DNA of 64,000 bases, from assembly GCA_937873315.1 (NCBI GenBank), contig CALMQX010000035.1:1-64000 (forward strand). The letters run 5' to 3'. The stretch is from an uncultured Nostocoides sp. Lineage in GTDB: Bacteria > Actinomycetota > Actinomycetes > Actinomycetales > Dermatophilaceae. The notes under the pieces were generated by a model that saw only the letters and a program-made list of their open reading frames with translations, was not told the origin of the DNA and did not search any database. This document shows, in pieces, positions 45,137-53,949 of the stretch (positions within the stretch are counted from its first letter, which is position 1; every line of letters starts with the position of its first letter). Both the position numbers and the translations under genes were made by a program.

Positions 45137-46194
45137 CGAGCGTTGCCCGGCCCGCCACCGCTCGGCCCGCCGGCGCTGGTCACCACAACGCGCTCAACGC
45201 CATCCGACTGCTCCTGGCCGGGCTCGTCATCGTCACGCACACCGGATCCGCGCCCTGGGACGGCGAGGGCTGGATTGCTGGCGACACCCTCGGCGGCTGG
45301 GCGGTGGCTGGCTTCTTTGCCATCTCGGGCTACCTGGTTGCCCTGAGCCGCTCACGCACGACGCTGGCCGACTACCTTCGCCGCCGGGCCGTGCGGATCT
45401 TCCCCGGGTATTGGTTCAGCTTGGTGGTGATCGCGGCCGTCGTGGCCCCGCTATCGGCCTGGTGGTCCGGGGCACACTGGGAGTTCGGTTCGGCCGCGGG
45501 CTATGTCGCGCGCAATGCGACTCTCGTTCAGGTTCAGCCCGGCATCGAGCAGACCCTCACCCAGGCCCCCTATCCCCTGGTCTGGAATCTGTCAGCCTGG
45601 ACCCTGGCTTACGAATTCGCCTGCTACCTCATCCTTGGGGTGTTCCTCCCTCGGGCGTCGGGCGCTCGCGCTTTGGTCGTCTCGGCGGCCCTGTTCGGCC
45701 TGTGCACGCTGGTCTCGATGCCGAGATTCAAACCAGCCCTGCCCTATGAGGTGTTCACCTTGGCACGGCTGGGCACGTACTTCTTCGCGGGCGCGCTCCT
45801 GCTGGTGCTCGGCCGCCGAGTACGGTGGACCCCCCTGATCGCGCTGGGGAGCGTACTGGCCATCGTGGCCCTGGGCTGGGCGGGGCGGTTGACCTGGTTG
45901 GGTGCCTTGCCGATCGCGTTCCTGGTTCTGTGGCTAGGCCGCAGCCTGCCTACCCGGCTGGGGTCCACCCACGACGTGTCCTATGGCGTCTACCTCTACG
46001 GCTTTCCCGCCCAACAACTCCTCACGGCATACGGGCCCTGGAACCAGGGCGCGTACTTCGCGGCCGTCCTGGCGATGGCCACCGGGCTGGCGTGGATCAG
46101 CTGGTTGGTCGTCGAGCGGCCCAGCATGCGGTGGCGACATTCACCCCCGGCTACTCCGCAGCCGTCTCCTCGGGCCGATCAAGTCGGATCGTGA
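45133..46194 (+). CDS. Membrane acyltransferase (acyltransferase-3 / OafA family)
   Basis: A 353-residue protein with about ten membrane segments. NAIRLLLAGLVIVTHTGSAPW holds the family histidine in the first segment (near residue 35); the pattern FFAISGYLVALSRSR and YLRRRAVRIFPGYW confirm the family. It O-acetylates or acylates sugars of the cell surface or secreted molecules. The ATG overlaps the recQ stop (ATGA). The 3' end overlaps the convergent yczE-like gene by 44 bases. Confidence 0.9.
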   Translation: MTSVARPATARPAGAGHHNALNAIRLLLAGLVIVTHTGSAPWDGEGWIAGDTLGGWAVAGFFAISGYLVALSRSRTTLADYLRRRAVRIFPGYWFSLVVIAAVVAPLSAWWSGAHWEFGSAAGYVARNATLVQVQPGIEQTLTQAPYPLVWNLSAWTLAYEFACYLILGVFLPRASGARALVVSAALFGLCTLVSMPRFKPALPYEVFTLARLGTYFFAGALLLVLGRRVRWTPLIALGSVLAIVALGWAGRLTWLGALPIAFLVLWLGRSLPTRLGSTHDVSYGVYLYGFPAQQLLTAYGPWNQGAYFAAVLAMATGLAWISWLVVERPSMRWRHSPPATPQPSPRADQVGS

Positions 46195-46852
46195 GCAGCG
46201 GCAAGAAGAGTTGGACCAGCGGCCCGATGGCCAGGGCATAGACCACCGTCCCGATCCCGACGATGCCCCCGATGAGCCAGCCAGCGGTGACGACGGTGAT
46301 CTCGAGCAGGGTACGCACGAGGCGGATCGAGCGCCCAGTGCGTGCGGCCAGCCCGGTCATCAGCCCGTCGCGAGGACCAGGGCCCAGCTGACTGCCGATG
46401 TACATCGCGCCGGCAATGCCGTTGAGCACCACGGCGGCGAGGAGCAAGGCGGTTCGCGACCACCACGCCGTGGCCGGGCCGAGCACTGCCAGGGTCGCAT
46501 CGATGGCCAGTCCGATCACCACCGCATTGAGCACGGTGCCTAACCCCGGCCACTGCCGCAGCGGGATCCACAACAGCAAGACCACAAAGGACACGGCAAT
46601 GCTGACCTGGCCATAGGTCAATGGCAGGTAGGTCATCAGGCCGTACTGCAGGACCCCCCAAGGCTCCAGCCCGAGCCCAGCGCGCAGGAGCAGGGCCATC
46701 GAGACCCCGAAAAGCGTCAGGCCCACCAGCAGTTGGGTGATTCGGCGGACTAGGCGACCGGCCCGTAATTGCTCGAGCGGGCCGAGTGCGGCGAGGTCCA
46801 CCCGCCGGGTGACGCCCCGGCGAAGCACGTGAAGCGGTGTCATGTCGTCCAT
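46151..46852 (-). CDS. yczE: YczE/YyaS/YitT-family membrane protein
   Basis: About 233 residues with five to six hydrophobic segments. LLVGLTLFGVSMALLLRAGLG and WGVLQYGL near the N-terminus, and GIAGAMYIGSQLGPGPRDGLM, match YczE. Its function is not settled. The start is uncertain (46852 or 46843); no Shine-Dalgarno is present, and TACAGT on the minus strand (46868-46873) could be the -10 box. It is divergent from a MocR-type regulator, the pairing known for YczR/yczE, so it is likely controlled by it. Confidence 0.8.
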   Translation of the reverse strand: MDDMTPLHVLRRGVTRRVDLAALGPLEQLRAGRLVRRITQLLVGLTLFGVSMALLLRAGLGLEPWGVLQYGLMTYLPLTYGQVSIAVSFVVLLLWIPLRQWPGLGTVLNAVVIGLAIDATLAVLGPATAWWSRTALLLAAVVLNGIAGAMYIGSQLGPGPRDGLMTGLAARTGRSIRLVRTLLEITVVTAGWLIGGIVGIGTVVYALAIGPLVQLFLPLLTIRLDRPEETAAE

Positions 46853-46864
46853 CGTCGCGACAAC

Positions 46865-46904
46865 TGGACTGTAAATCGATAGCCAGTCATGGCACAGTGG
46901 ACTG
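46865..46904. promoter_or_regulatory. Direct repeats in the yczE / MocR intergenic region
   Basis: TGGACTG occurs at 46865-46871 and 46898-46904, 33 bases apart (three helical turns), with an inverted GACTGG-type half site (CCAGTC, 46883-46888) between. MocR-type regulators bind spaced direct repeats, so this is the probable operator. It covers the yczE -10 box and the MocR start region. Confidence 0.55.
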
Positions 46905-46905
46905 C

Positions 46906-48369
46906 ATGCCCCCTTCGGTGAGCGCGACACGAGTGGCCGCTCTTCTGGCCGATCAGCCCCTCGCCCGACCGGTCTACCAATCCCTGGCCGCCGGGCTTCG
47001 GCGCCTCATCGCGGACGGTCGGCTTGCCTCGGGCGCCGGGCTGCCCAGCGAGCGCGGCCTCGCACCGGCGCTCGGGGTGAGCCGGACGACCGTGACCCAT
47101 GCGTATGCCGCCCTGCGCGACGCCGGATATCTCACCTCCCGAGTCGGCGCGGGCTGGCAGGTCCGACTCCCGCCCTCGCGCACCCGGGCCGCCCGTGGCG
47201 GGCTCTTCCCGGTCGACAGCATCCCTGGGGTCATCGACCTGACCTGCGCCGCGACTCGCGCCTCGGCCGGGGTCGCCGAGGCCTACGAAGCCGCCGTCAA
47301 CCTCCTGCCCGAGCACCTGGCCGGGACCGGCTATCTCACCAAGGGGCTGCCGGAGCTGCGCGAGCTGATTGCCGCCCGCTATGCCGCTCGCGGGCTGCCT
47401 ACGCAGGCGGATCAAGTGATCATCACCTCGGGCGCGGTCGCTGGCATCCAGGTCGTCGCTGCCGCCCTGCTGAACCCGGGCGATCGGGTGGTCACCGAGA
47501 CGCCGACCTATCCGAACTCCCTGGCCGCCATTCGCCGGTCCGCGGCCAGGGTCGTCGGCGTGCCCTTGGCACCCCACGGATGGGACCTCGAGGCCTTGGC
47601 CGCCGCAGCCCGCTCAGCGCGGCCCACCATGGCGCTGCTCATCCCGGATTTCCACAATCCCACCGGCTTGCTGATGGGCGATGAGGACCGGACCAGGACT
47701 GCGGGGGCACTCTCGGGGGTGCGCACCGTCGTGGACGAGACGATCTGCGAGCTGGCCCTCGATGACATCGCGATGCCGCTGCCGTATGCCGCCCACGACC
47801 ACACCGCGATCACCGTGGGGAGCGCATCGAAGTCCCACTGGGGTGGGCTTCGCCTGGGCTGGATCAGGGCTCCTCGCGATCTGATCGACCCGCTGGTGAA
47901 CGCGCGAGTGAGCATCGATCTGGGCGCGCCCGTGCTTGAGCAGCTCGTCCTGGCCACTCTCCTGCGCGGCCACCTGGGCCTGGCCCCGGAGCGCCGGAAC
48001 GCGCTTCGGCACGCGCGCGACACCCTGGCCGGCGCACTGGCGAGGAGGGCTCCTGGCCTGACGTTCACTTCTCCCGCAGGCGGACTCTCGCTCTGGCTGG
48101 AGTTGGATCGACCCGAGGCTAGCGAGGTGGCCGAGGCCGCCGAGAACGAAGGCCTCCTCATCTCCGCCGGCCCTGCCTTTGCAGTGGCCGGCGGCTTCGA
48201 TCGCTGGTTGCGAATGCCCTTCGTGGACAGTCCCGAAGACTTGGTCGAGGCAGCCACCAGACTCGGTCGGGCAGTGGAGTCGGTAGCCAGTGGGCGGCAT
48301 CGATCGCTCTCGCTGACTACCGGATCCTCGCGCCGCCGGGGCCAATCAGCTCGGCCACTGATCGCCTGA
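46906..48369 (+). CDS. MocR-type regulator (GntR wHTH + aminotransferase domain)
   Basis: A 487-residue fusion. Residues 10-85 are a GntR winged helix (LARPVYQSLAAGLRRLIADG, LPSERGLAPALGVSRTTVTHAYA). The rest is a class I aminotransferase fold: TSGAVAGIQVVAAALLNPGD, LIPDFHNPTGLLM, and the PLP lysine in GSASKSHWGGLRLGW. It senses PLP or a PLP adduct and probably regulates the divergent yczE. The ATG at 46906 (MPPSVSATRVAALL) is preceded by CACAGT with a seven-base gap, compatible with a leaderless mRNA. Confidence 0.9.
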   Translation: MPPSVSATRVAALLADQPLARPVYQSLAAGLRRLIADGRLASGAGLPSERGLAPALGVSRTTVTHAYAALRDAGYLTSRVGAGWQVRLPPSRTRAARGGLFPVDSIPGVIDLTCAATRASAGVAEAYEAAVNLLPEHLAGTGYLTKGLPELRELIAARYAARGLPTQADQVIITSGAVAGIQVVAAALLNPGDRVVTETPTYPNSLAAIRRSAARVVGVPLAPHGWDLEALAAAARSARPTMALLIPDFHNPTGLLMGDEDRTRTAGALSGVRTVVDETICELALDDIAMPLPYAAHDHTAITVGSASKSHWGGLRLGWIRAPRDLIDPLVNARVSIDLGAPVLEQLVLATLLRGHLGLAPERRNALRHARDTLAGALARRAPGLTFTSPAGGLSLWLELDRPEASEVAEAAENEGLLISAGPAFAVAGGFDRWLRMPFVDSPEDLVEAATRLGRAVESVASGRHRSLSLTTGSSRRRGQSARPLIA

Positions 48370-48371
48370 CC

Positions 48372-48377
48372 TACAGT
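48372..48377 (+). promoter_or_regulatory. Leaderless -10 box TACAGT for the thioesterase II gene
   Basis: TACAGT is followed by six bases and the GTG start at 48384. It begins two bases after the TGA of the MocR gene, so the thioesterase likely has its own transcript. Confidence 0.5.
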
Positions 48378-48383
48378 GGCCAC

Positions 48384-49340
48384 GTGACCAGCGAGCACCA
48401 GCATCCGGCCCTGACCGAGCTCATCTCGATCCTCGACCTGGCGGAGATCGGCTCGGGGCACGTCGAGATCGCCCCGGTCACCACGGCCCAGGGCATCCCG
48501 ATCCCGGAGACCTTCGCGGAGGACATCTCGATGTTCCTCGGCAAGAGCCAGAAGATGCCTCACGGGCGGGTGTATGGCGGGCAGGTCTTGGCGCAGGGCA
48601 TCATCGCCTCCGGTCGCACTGTCGCCGCCGTCGAGGGCGAGGAGCGCAGACGCCTGCACTCGATCCATGCCTATTTCATGCGCCCCGGCGATGACACCGA
48701 GCCGATCACCTTTTCGGTGGAGCGAATGCGCGACGGCCGATCCTTCTCCACCCGACGCGTGCACGCGATCCAGCACGGCAAACCGATTCTCTCGATGTCG
48801 GCCTCCTTCCAGGTCCCTGACACCGGTGTCGACCACCAGGACCCGATGCCCGCGGTGGGCGAGCCGATGAGTTATCCCTCACTGGCGCAAGCCTTTGCCG
48901 GCATCGACCATCCCGGCGCCAAGCACCTCGCCGAGGGCCGCGCCATCGAGCAAAGGCATGTGCAGGGACACTTGTACTTCGCCCCAGGGGCCGAGCATGT
49001 CGCCCAGCAAAGCGTGTGGATTCGTGCCGTCGGCGAGCTGCCGGACGACCCGCTCATCCACGAGGCCGTGCTGGCCTACTCCTCGGATTACTCCCTCTTG
49101 GAGTCGGTGCTACGCCGCCACGGCAAGACCTGGCGCGAGCCCGGCATGAGCGTGGCCAGCCTCGACCACGCCATGTGGTTCCACCGCCCGGCACGCGCCG
49201 ATCAATGGATCTTGTACGCGCAAGAGTCCCCGTCCGCGCAAGGGGGCCGCGGGCTGGGCATCGGTCGGATGTTCGCGGCCGACGGGACCCTGGTCGCCAC
49301 CGTCGCTCAGGAAGGCATGGTCCGCTTCCGAGATTCCTGA
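48384..49340 (+). CDS. tesB: Acyl-CoA thioesterase II
   Basis: A 318-residue double-hotdog enzyme. GRVYGGQVLAQGIIASG (near residue 62) is the N-terminal active-site helix; SIHAYFMRPGDDTEPI and RSFSTRRVHAIQHGKPI follow. The second hotdog has SLDHAMWFHRP (near 259) with the catalytic Asp. It hydrolyses medium and long chain acyl-CoAs. No co-transcribed partner is evident; leaderless start. Confidence 0.93.
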   Translation: MTSEHQHPALTELISILDLAEIGSGHVEIAPVTTAQGIPIPETFAEDISMFLGKSQKMPHGRVYGGQVLAQGIIASGRTVAAVEGEERRRLHSIHAYFMRPGDDTEPITFSVERMRDGRSFSTRRVHAIQHGKPILSMSASFQVPDTGVDHQDPMPAVGEPMSYPSLAQAFAGIDHPGAKHLAEGRAIEQRHVQGHLYFAPGAEHVAQQSVWIRAVGELPDDPLIHEAVLAYSSDYSLLESVLRRHGKTWREPGMSVASLDHAMWFHRPARADQWILYAQESPSAQGGRGLGIGRMFAADGTLVATVAQEGMVRFRDS

Positions 49341-49370
49341 GGTTTCGGCACGGTCCGCTGCGCTGAACGC

Positions 49371-51497
49371 CTACGCGCGTGGATGGCGCAGCACGAGCAC
49401 CGAACGGGGAGCGATATTGATGTCGGTGCCGCCGGCGAAAGGTTCCGGAATCGCGACACCCTGGGCGGCAGTATCGACCTCGCAGACCCAGGATTCCGCA
49501 ACGTCCGTGGGGGGCAAGGTGAAGAGTTGGCCCTCATGGTCGGCGTTGAAGACGATCAGGAAGTCATCATCGGTGATGGTGCGCCCACGTGAGTCGGACT
49601 CGGGGATGGCCGCGCCATTGAGGATCACCCCGACCGTGCGGGCTTCGCCATTGCGCCAGTCCTGCTCAGCCATGGGTTCGCCGGAGGGCCGCAGCCAATA
49701 GATGTCACCCCGGGTCGACTCGCCCCCGTGATCTGCGCTGCCGGCGAAAAATCGGCGCCGTCGGAATACCGGGTGTTCGCGCCGTAGCCGGGTGACTGTT
49801 GAGGTGAAGGCGAGCAGATCGCGCTGCCAGTCAGCGAGCTCCCAATTCACCCAGGCCAATGCATTGTCCTGACAGTAGACATTGTTGTTGCCCTGCTGGG
49901 TGCGTCCGATCTCGTCTCCGTGGGCGATCATCGGCACGCCCTCGCTGAGCAGCAGGGTGGCCAGGAAGTTCCGATGCTGTTGCAGGCGAAGGGCATTCAC
50001 GCTCGCGTCATCGGTCGGGCCCTCAGCGCCACAGTTCCAGGATCGGTTGTGCGACTCGCCATCACGGCCGCCCTCGAGATTGGCGTCATTGTGTTTCTCG
50101 TTGTAGGACACCAGGTCCCGCATGGTGAAGCCGTCGTGCGCGGTGACGAAGTTGATCGAGGCGATCGGCTTACGGCCCGAATGCTCGTAGAGATCGCTGC
50201 TGCCCGTGATCCGTGAGGCGAACTCACCCAGGGTCGCGGGCTCCCCGCGCCAGAAGTCCCGGACGGTGTCGCGATACTTGCCATTCCACTCGGTCCACAG
50301 GGGCGGGAAGTTGCCAACCTGGTATCCCCCGTCGCCAACATCCCACGGTTCGGCGATGAGCTTGACCTGGGAAATCACCGGATCCTGTTGGATGATGTCG
50401 AAGAAGGCCGAGAGTTTGTCGACTTCATGGAACTGACGGGCCAGCGTGGCAGCCAGATCGAAGCGAAACCCGTCGACGTGCATCTCGGTCACCCAATAGC
50501 GCAGGCTGTCCATAATCAGTTGCAGGACATGGGGATTGCGCATCAGGAGGCTGTTTCCCGTGCCCGTCGTGTCGTAATAGTGCGCGCGATCCCCATCGAC
50601 GAGTCGGTAGTACGAGGCATTGTCCAGACCGCGGAAACAGATGGTCGGTCCGAACTCATTGCCTTCGGCGGTGTGGTTGTAGACGACGTCGAGGATCACT
50701 TCGATGTCGGCCTCGTGCAGGGCCTTGACCATGGCCTTGAACTCAGTGACCTGCTGCCCGCGTTGACCGCGCGCGTAGGCATTGTGGGGCGCGAGGAAGC
50801 CAATGGTGTTGTAGCCCCAGTAGTTGGTCAGGCCCTTGTCCTGCAGTGAGGTGTCCTGAACGTATTGGTGCACCGGCATCAGCTCGATTGCCGTGACCCC
50901 CAGCGCGGTGAGGTGATCGATGATCACGGGGTGCCCGATCGCGGCATAGGTGCCCCTGATCTGTTCCGGGATGCCGGGATGGGTCATCGTCAGGCCGCGC
51001 ACATGCGCCTCGTAGATCACGCTCTCGTGGTACCCGTGCCGCGGCGGGCGATCGTGTCCCCAGTCAAAGTACGGATTGATGACCACACTCAGCATGGTGT
51101 GGCCGAGCGAGTCAGTGTCATTGCGCTTGCTCGGATCCGCGAAGTCATACGCAAAGAGCGAGGGGTCATTGGTGACCTGACCCTCGATCGCCTTGGCATA
51201 GGGGTCGAGCAGGAGTTTGCTCGGGTCGCAGCGGTGCCCATTCTCGGGCAGGTATGGGCCATGCACGCGATAGCCATAGCGTTGGCCCGGCTGCAGCCCC
51301 GGCAGGTAGCAATGCCAGACGAAGCCGTCGACCTCAGGCATCGCCAGACGGGTCTCGACCAGCCCCTCCCCCGGGCCGCCGTCGTCGATCAGGCAGAGTT
51401 CGACCTTGGTCGCCACCTCGCTAAAGACGGCGAAGTTGACGCCGCTCCCGTCGTAGATCGCACCCATGGGGTATGCCGCACCCGGCCAGATCTCCAC
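49371..51497 (-). CDS. glgX: Glycogen debranching enzyme GlgX (isoamylase type), copy 2
   Basis: A 708-residue GH13 enzyme. CBM48 start PMGAIYDGSGVNFAVFSE; barrel motifs VILDVVYNHTAEGNEFGP, GFRFDLAATLARQF (nucleophile), KLIAEPWDVGDGG (acid/base) and FVTAHDGFTMRDLV; then HGDEIGRTQQGNNNVYCQDN. It is closer to the canonical GlgX/TreX pattern than copy 1 and has a longer C-terminus. It debranches glycogen limit dextrins. The GTG start has GGAAGG upstream. It is divergent from fabG-like across 170 bases, where a TAGGGT box at 51580 may serve the SDR gene. Confidence 0.95.
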   Translation of the reverse strand: MEIWPGAAYPMGAIYDGSGVNFAVFSEVATKVELCLIDDGGPGEGLVETRLAMPEVDGFVWHCYLPGLQPGQRYGYRVHGPYLPENGHRCDPSKLLLDPYAKAIEGQVTNDPSLFAYDFADPSKRNDTDSLGHTMLSVVINPYFDWGHDRPPRHGYHESVIYEAHVRGLTMTHPGIPEQIRGTYAAIGHPVIIDHLTALGVTAIELMPVHQYVQDTSLQDKGLTNYWGYNTIGFLAPHNAYARGQRGQQVTEFKAMVKALHEADIEVILDVVYNHTAEGNEFGPTICFRGLDNASYYRLVDGDRAHYYDTTGTGNSLLMRNPHVLQLIMDSLRYWVTEMHVDGFRFDLAATLARQFHEVDKLSAFFDIIQQDPVISQVKLIAEPWDVGDGGYQVGNFPPLWTEWNGKYRDTVRDFWRGEPATLGEFASRITGSSDLYEHSGRKPIASINFVTAHDGFTMRDLVSYNEKHNDANLEGGRDGESHNRSWNCGAEGPTDDASVNALRLQQHRNFLATLLLSEGVPMIAHGDEIGRTQQGNNNVYCQDNALAWVNWELADWQRDLLAFTSTVTRLRREHPVFRRRRFFAGSADHGGESTRGDIYWLRPSGEPMAEQDWRNGEARTVGVILNGAAIPESDSRGRTITDDDFLIVFNADHEGQLFTLPPTDVAESWVCEVDTAAQGVAIPEPFAGGTDINIAPRSVLVLRHPRA

Positions 51498-51667
51498 AGT
51501 TCACCTTCCATTGCCGTCTGACGCGCCAGCTGTGGCGCACACCGCAGCACCCCATCCCCCTCTGTGTTGAACCGGAAGGTAGGGTCACGGCATACGGCGA
51601 TGGATGCCGATCTCCAAGTGCGGCGGCCATCCAACTTACCGCGACCACTGGAGAGGGACGACCACAG

Positions 51668-52423
51668 ATGACCGATGCACAGGTTTCCATTGTCACCGGA
51701 GCCGCACGCGGCATCGGTGCCGCCACTGCTCACCGCCTGGCGGCCGACGGATATGCCGTCGCCGTTCTCGACCTGGACCAGGCCGCGTGCACAGCCGTCG
51801 CCGATGCCATCACGCAGGCCGGCGGGCGGGCGCTCGGGGTGGGCTGCGATGTTTCTGACGAGTCCTCGGTTCAGGCCGCGGTGGCTCGAGTTGCCGCGGA
51901 TCTCGGTGCTCCGGTGGTCCTGGTCAACAACGCCGGGATCATCCGGGACAACCTGCTCTTCAAGATGTCAGTGAGTGACTGGGACTCGGTCATGGGAGTG
52001 CACCTGCGGGGCGCCTTCCTGATGAGCCGGGCGTGTCAGAGCTACATGCGCGAGGCCGGCTTCGGCCGGATCGTCAACCTGTCCTCGTCTTCAGCGCAGG
52101 GCAACCGCGGGCAGGCGAATTACTCCGCCGCCAAGGCCGGCCTGCAGGGCTTCACCAAAACTCTGGCCATTGAGCTCGGCAAGTTCGGCGTCACCGCGAA
52201 TGCCGTTGCCCCCGGCTTTATCCAGACTGACATGACCGCGGCGACGGCAGAGCGGATCGGGGTTTCCTTCGAGGACTTCATCACGCACTCGGCGGCACAG
52301 ATCCCGGTCGGCCGGGTCGGTCAGCCCGAGGACATCGCCGCGACGATCTCGTTCCTGTGCTCGGCCGAGGCGGGTTTCGTCTCCGGTCAGGTGATTTACG
52401 TCGCGGGCGGTCCGCTCGACTGA
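51668..52423 (+). CDS. Short-chain dehydrogenase, 3-oxoacyl-ACP reductase (FabG)-like
   Basis: A 251-residue classical SDR. TGAARGIGAATA binds NADP(H); LVNNAGIIRD, the catalytic Ser in NLSSSSAQGN, and YSAAKAGLQGF (Tyr and Lys) complete the set; VAPGFIQTDM follows. FabG-like ketoacyl reduction is probable; other acyl ketone substrates are possible. The ATG at 51668 has GGAGAGGG upstream. The TGA stop lies inside a 13-base tandem duplication. Confidence 0.9.
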   Translation: MTDAQVSIVTGAARGIGAATAHRLAADGYAVAVLDLDQAACTAVADAITQAGGRALGVGCDVSDESSVQAAVARVAADLGAPVVLVNNAGIIRDNLLFKMSVSDWDSVMGVHLRGAFLMSRACQSYMREAGFGRIVNLSSSSAQGNRGQANYSAAKAGLQGFTKTLAIELGKFGVTANAVAPGFIQTDMTAATAERIGVSFEDFITHSAAQIPVGRVGQPEDIAATISFLCSAEAGFVSGQVIYVAGGPLD

Positions 52424-52444
52424 CGGCTTCAACTGACGGCTTCA
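52419..52444. repeat. 13-bp perfect tandem duplication across the SDR stop codon
   Basis: ACTGACGGCTTCA occurs twice without a gap (52419-52431, 52432-52444). The stop TGA (52421-52423) is in the first copy. A further imperfect pair AGTTCGCGG lies just downstream in 52451-52475. The rest of the 74-base gap to the HNH gene shows nothing else. Confidence 0.9.
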
Positions 52445-52497
52445 GATGACTAGTTCGCGGACCAGTTCGCGGCCAGGTCTGCCCTGGGCTTCCTGAT

Positions 52498-53790
52498 TCA
52501 GGGCCGCCGCGGGTAGCTGTGGGGGCGGGTATCCCAGACCACACTGCCCTCGAGGACCTGCCCCAGGAGCCGATGCGTGTGCACATGTTGATGGTGCCGA
52601 GGGCACAACAAGGCAGCGTTATTCACGGCGGTTGAGCCACCGTCTGCCCAATGCGTCAAATGGTGCGCGTCACACCACTGTGCAGGGATATCGCAACCCG
52701 GATAGGAGCAGTGGCGGTCTCGTAGCCACATGGCTCGAGTTTGCTTCGAGGTGAACAGGCGGGTGGCCCGCCCCAGGTCCAAGAGTTCGCCGTCGCTGCC
52801 CAGCACGGCCGGGATGATCTCCGCATCGCAGGCGAGCCGCCTCAGGACATTGGGTGCGAGCAGGTTCCCGGCGGCGGGCGAGCCGATGACCTCGCCTGCC
52901 CCGCGGTGGCCACACAGATCGCCAAGGGTCATCGTGACGATCACGGCCGCCTTAGCGCCTCCAACGGCGGACCCTTGCCCCTCAGGAGTCAACACCGGGT
53001 CATCCCCCCGCCGCAGTGCCGACACCAGGGCCTCGGCACGGCGTTGACCCACCGGTCGGTCGTCGGGCACGGACACGCCGCTTGCCGGGTCGATTGCTGG
53101 CAGTGGCCGCGACGACCGACCAATGGCGGCCTCCAGCACGGCGCGACCCTCAGTCGTCAGGAGCATGCGGTAATCCCACAGCCCATCGCCCAGAGAGCGA
53201 CCCGAACTCAGGGTGGCGAGCCGGCGAGCCGACTCCTCCACCGCATCCAGTTCGTCCTCGGCGCCAAACGCAGAGATGAGTCGCTCACGCATCTGGTGAA
53301 CCCCCGGCGTGCCGGCCACGGCGCCGACCTCGACCATCCCTGCAATCGCATCCTCGTGCGCCTCCGGGCGCAGGCGCGGGGTCAACGCCCGGAAGGTGTC
53401 GCACACGGCGATCGCCGTCCAGGGATCCAACCGTCCGGAATGAAGCGCCTCGCGCACACCATGGAACTGAACGTCGGAGGTGGCCTGGACGGCCTTCACC
53501 AATGCGCCCGCCGCCGCTGATGTCAGGGAGCTGGCGTGCGAGGTCACCCATCCCGCGCTGGCGCCCCATGGCGGGCCTACGGACACCCCGCGGGACATGG
53601 CCTCGGCCACCACCGCGACTCTGGCGCCGGCGGCCGCCGCACACACAGCATCGACCTCGGACAACACCGGACCGAGATCAGCGTCCGCCGCGTCGGGTAC
53701 CCCAGCCACCAAGCAAGAGAGGGACTGCGCGGCAGCGGTGATCGCCGCCCGCCACTGCGTCAGGCTCGTCCCCGCCAACGGCTCTCCCAT
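52498..53790 (-). CDS. DUF222 / HNH endonuclease domain protein
   Basis: A 430-residue protein of the large actinobacterial DUF222 family (13E12-like in mycobacteria). The N-terminal two thirds are helical and Ala-rich; the C-terminus is an HNH nuclease with RHCSYPGCDIPAQWCDAHHL and ADGGSTAVNNAALLCPRHH, giving zinc Cys/His and catalytic His residues. The role is uncertain; members are often multicopy and may be mobile. The ATG at 53790 (MGEPLAGTSLTQWR) is likely; an upstream extension to 53853 is open. Confidence 0.88.
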   Translation of the reverse strand: MGEPLAGTSLTQWRAAITAAAQSLSCLVAGVPDAADADLGPVLSEVDAVCAAAAGARVAVVAEAMSRGVSVGPPWGASAGWVTSHASSLTSAAAGALVKAVQATSDVQFHGVREALHSGRLDPWTAIAVCDTFRALTPRLRPEAHEDAIAGMVEVGAVAGTPGVHQMRERLISAFGAEDELDAVEESARRLATLSSGRSLGDGLWDYRMLLTTEGRAVLEAAIGRSSRPLPAIDPASGVSVPDDRPVGQRRAEALVSALRRGDDPVLTPEGQGSAVGGAKAAVIVTMTLGDLCGHRGAGEVIGSPAAGNLLAPNVLRRLACDAEIIPAVLGSDGELLDLGRATRLFTSKQTRAMWLRDRHCSYPGCDIPAQWCDAHHLTHWADGGSTAVNNAALLCPRHHQHVHTHRLLGQVLEGSVVWDTRPHSYPRRP

Positions 53791-53828
53791 TCCCCCACGG
53801 TAATTTCGCCCGCCCACAGCACGGGAAG

Positions 53829-53837
53829 TTATCCACA
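53829..53837 (+). promoter_or_regulatory. DnaA-box sequence TTATCCACA
   Basis: An exact match to the classical DnaA box, 39 bases upstream of the HNH gene start. A single site can arise by chance; recorded with the pair at 59154 and 59184. Confidence 0.35.
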
Positions 53838-53884
53838 CCCAGCGCAACGCCAAACGACGACGACTCTGGGCACTCGCCGACGGG

Positions 53885-53930
53885 ACGCCGAAAGCACCGC
53901 TGTCCCAAGCGACAGCAGTGCTTTCGGCGT
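53885..53930. terminator. Long hairpin terminator after the acyl-CoA dehydrogenase gene
   Basis: A 20-bp stem (53885-53904 with 53911-53930) with one mismatch and a six-base loop CCAAGC. The lower stem contains AAAGC/GCTTT. It lies 20 bases past the dehydrogenase stop on its strand and upstream of the HNH gene. Confidence 0.85.
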
Positions 53931-53949
53931 GAACCTCAGGGAGGCGAAC

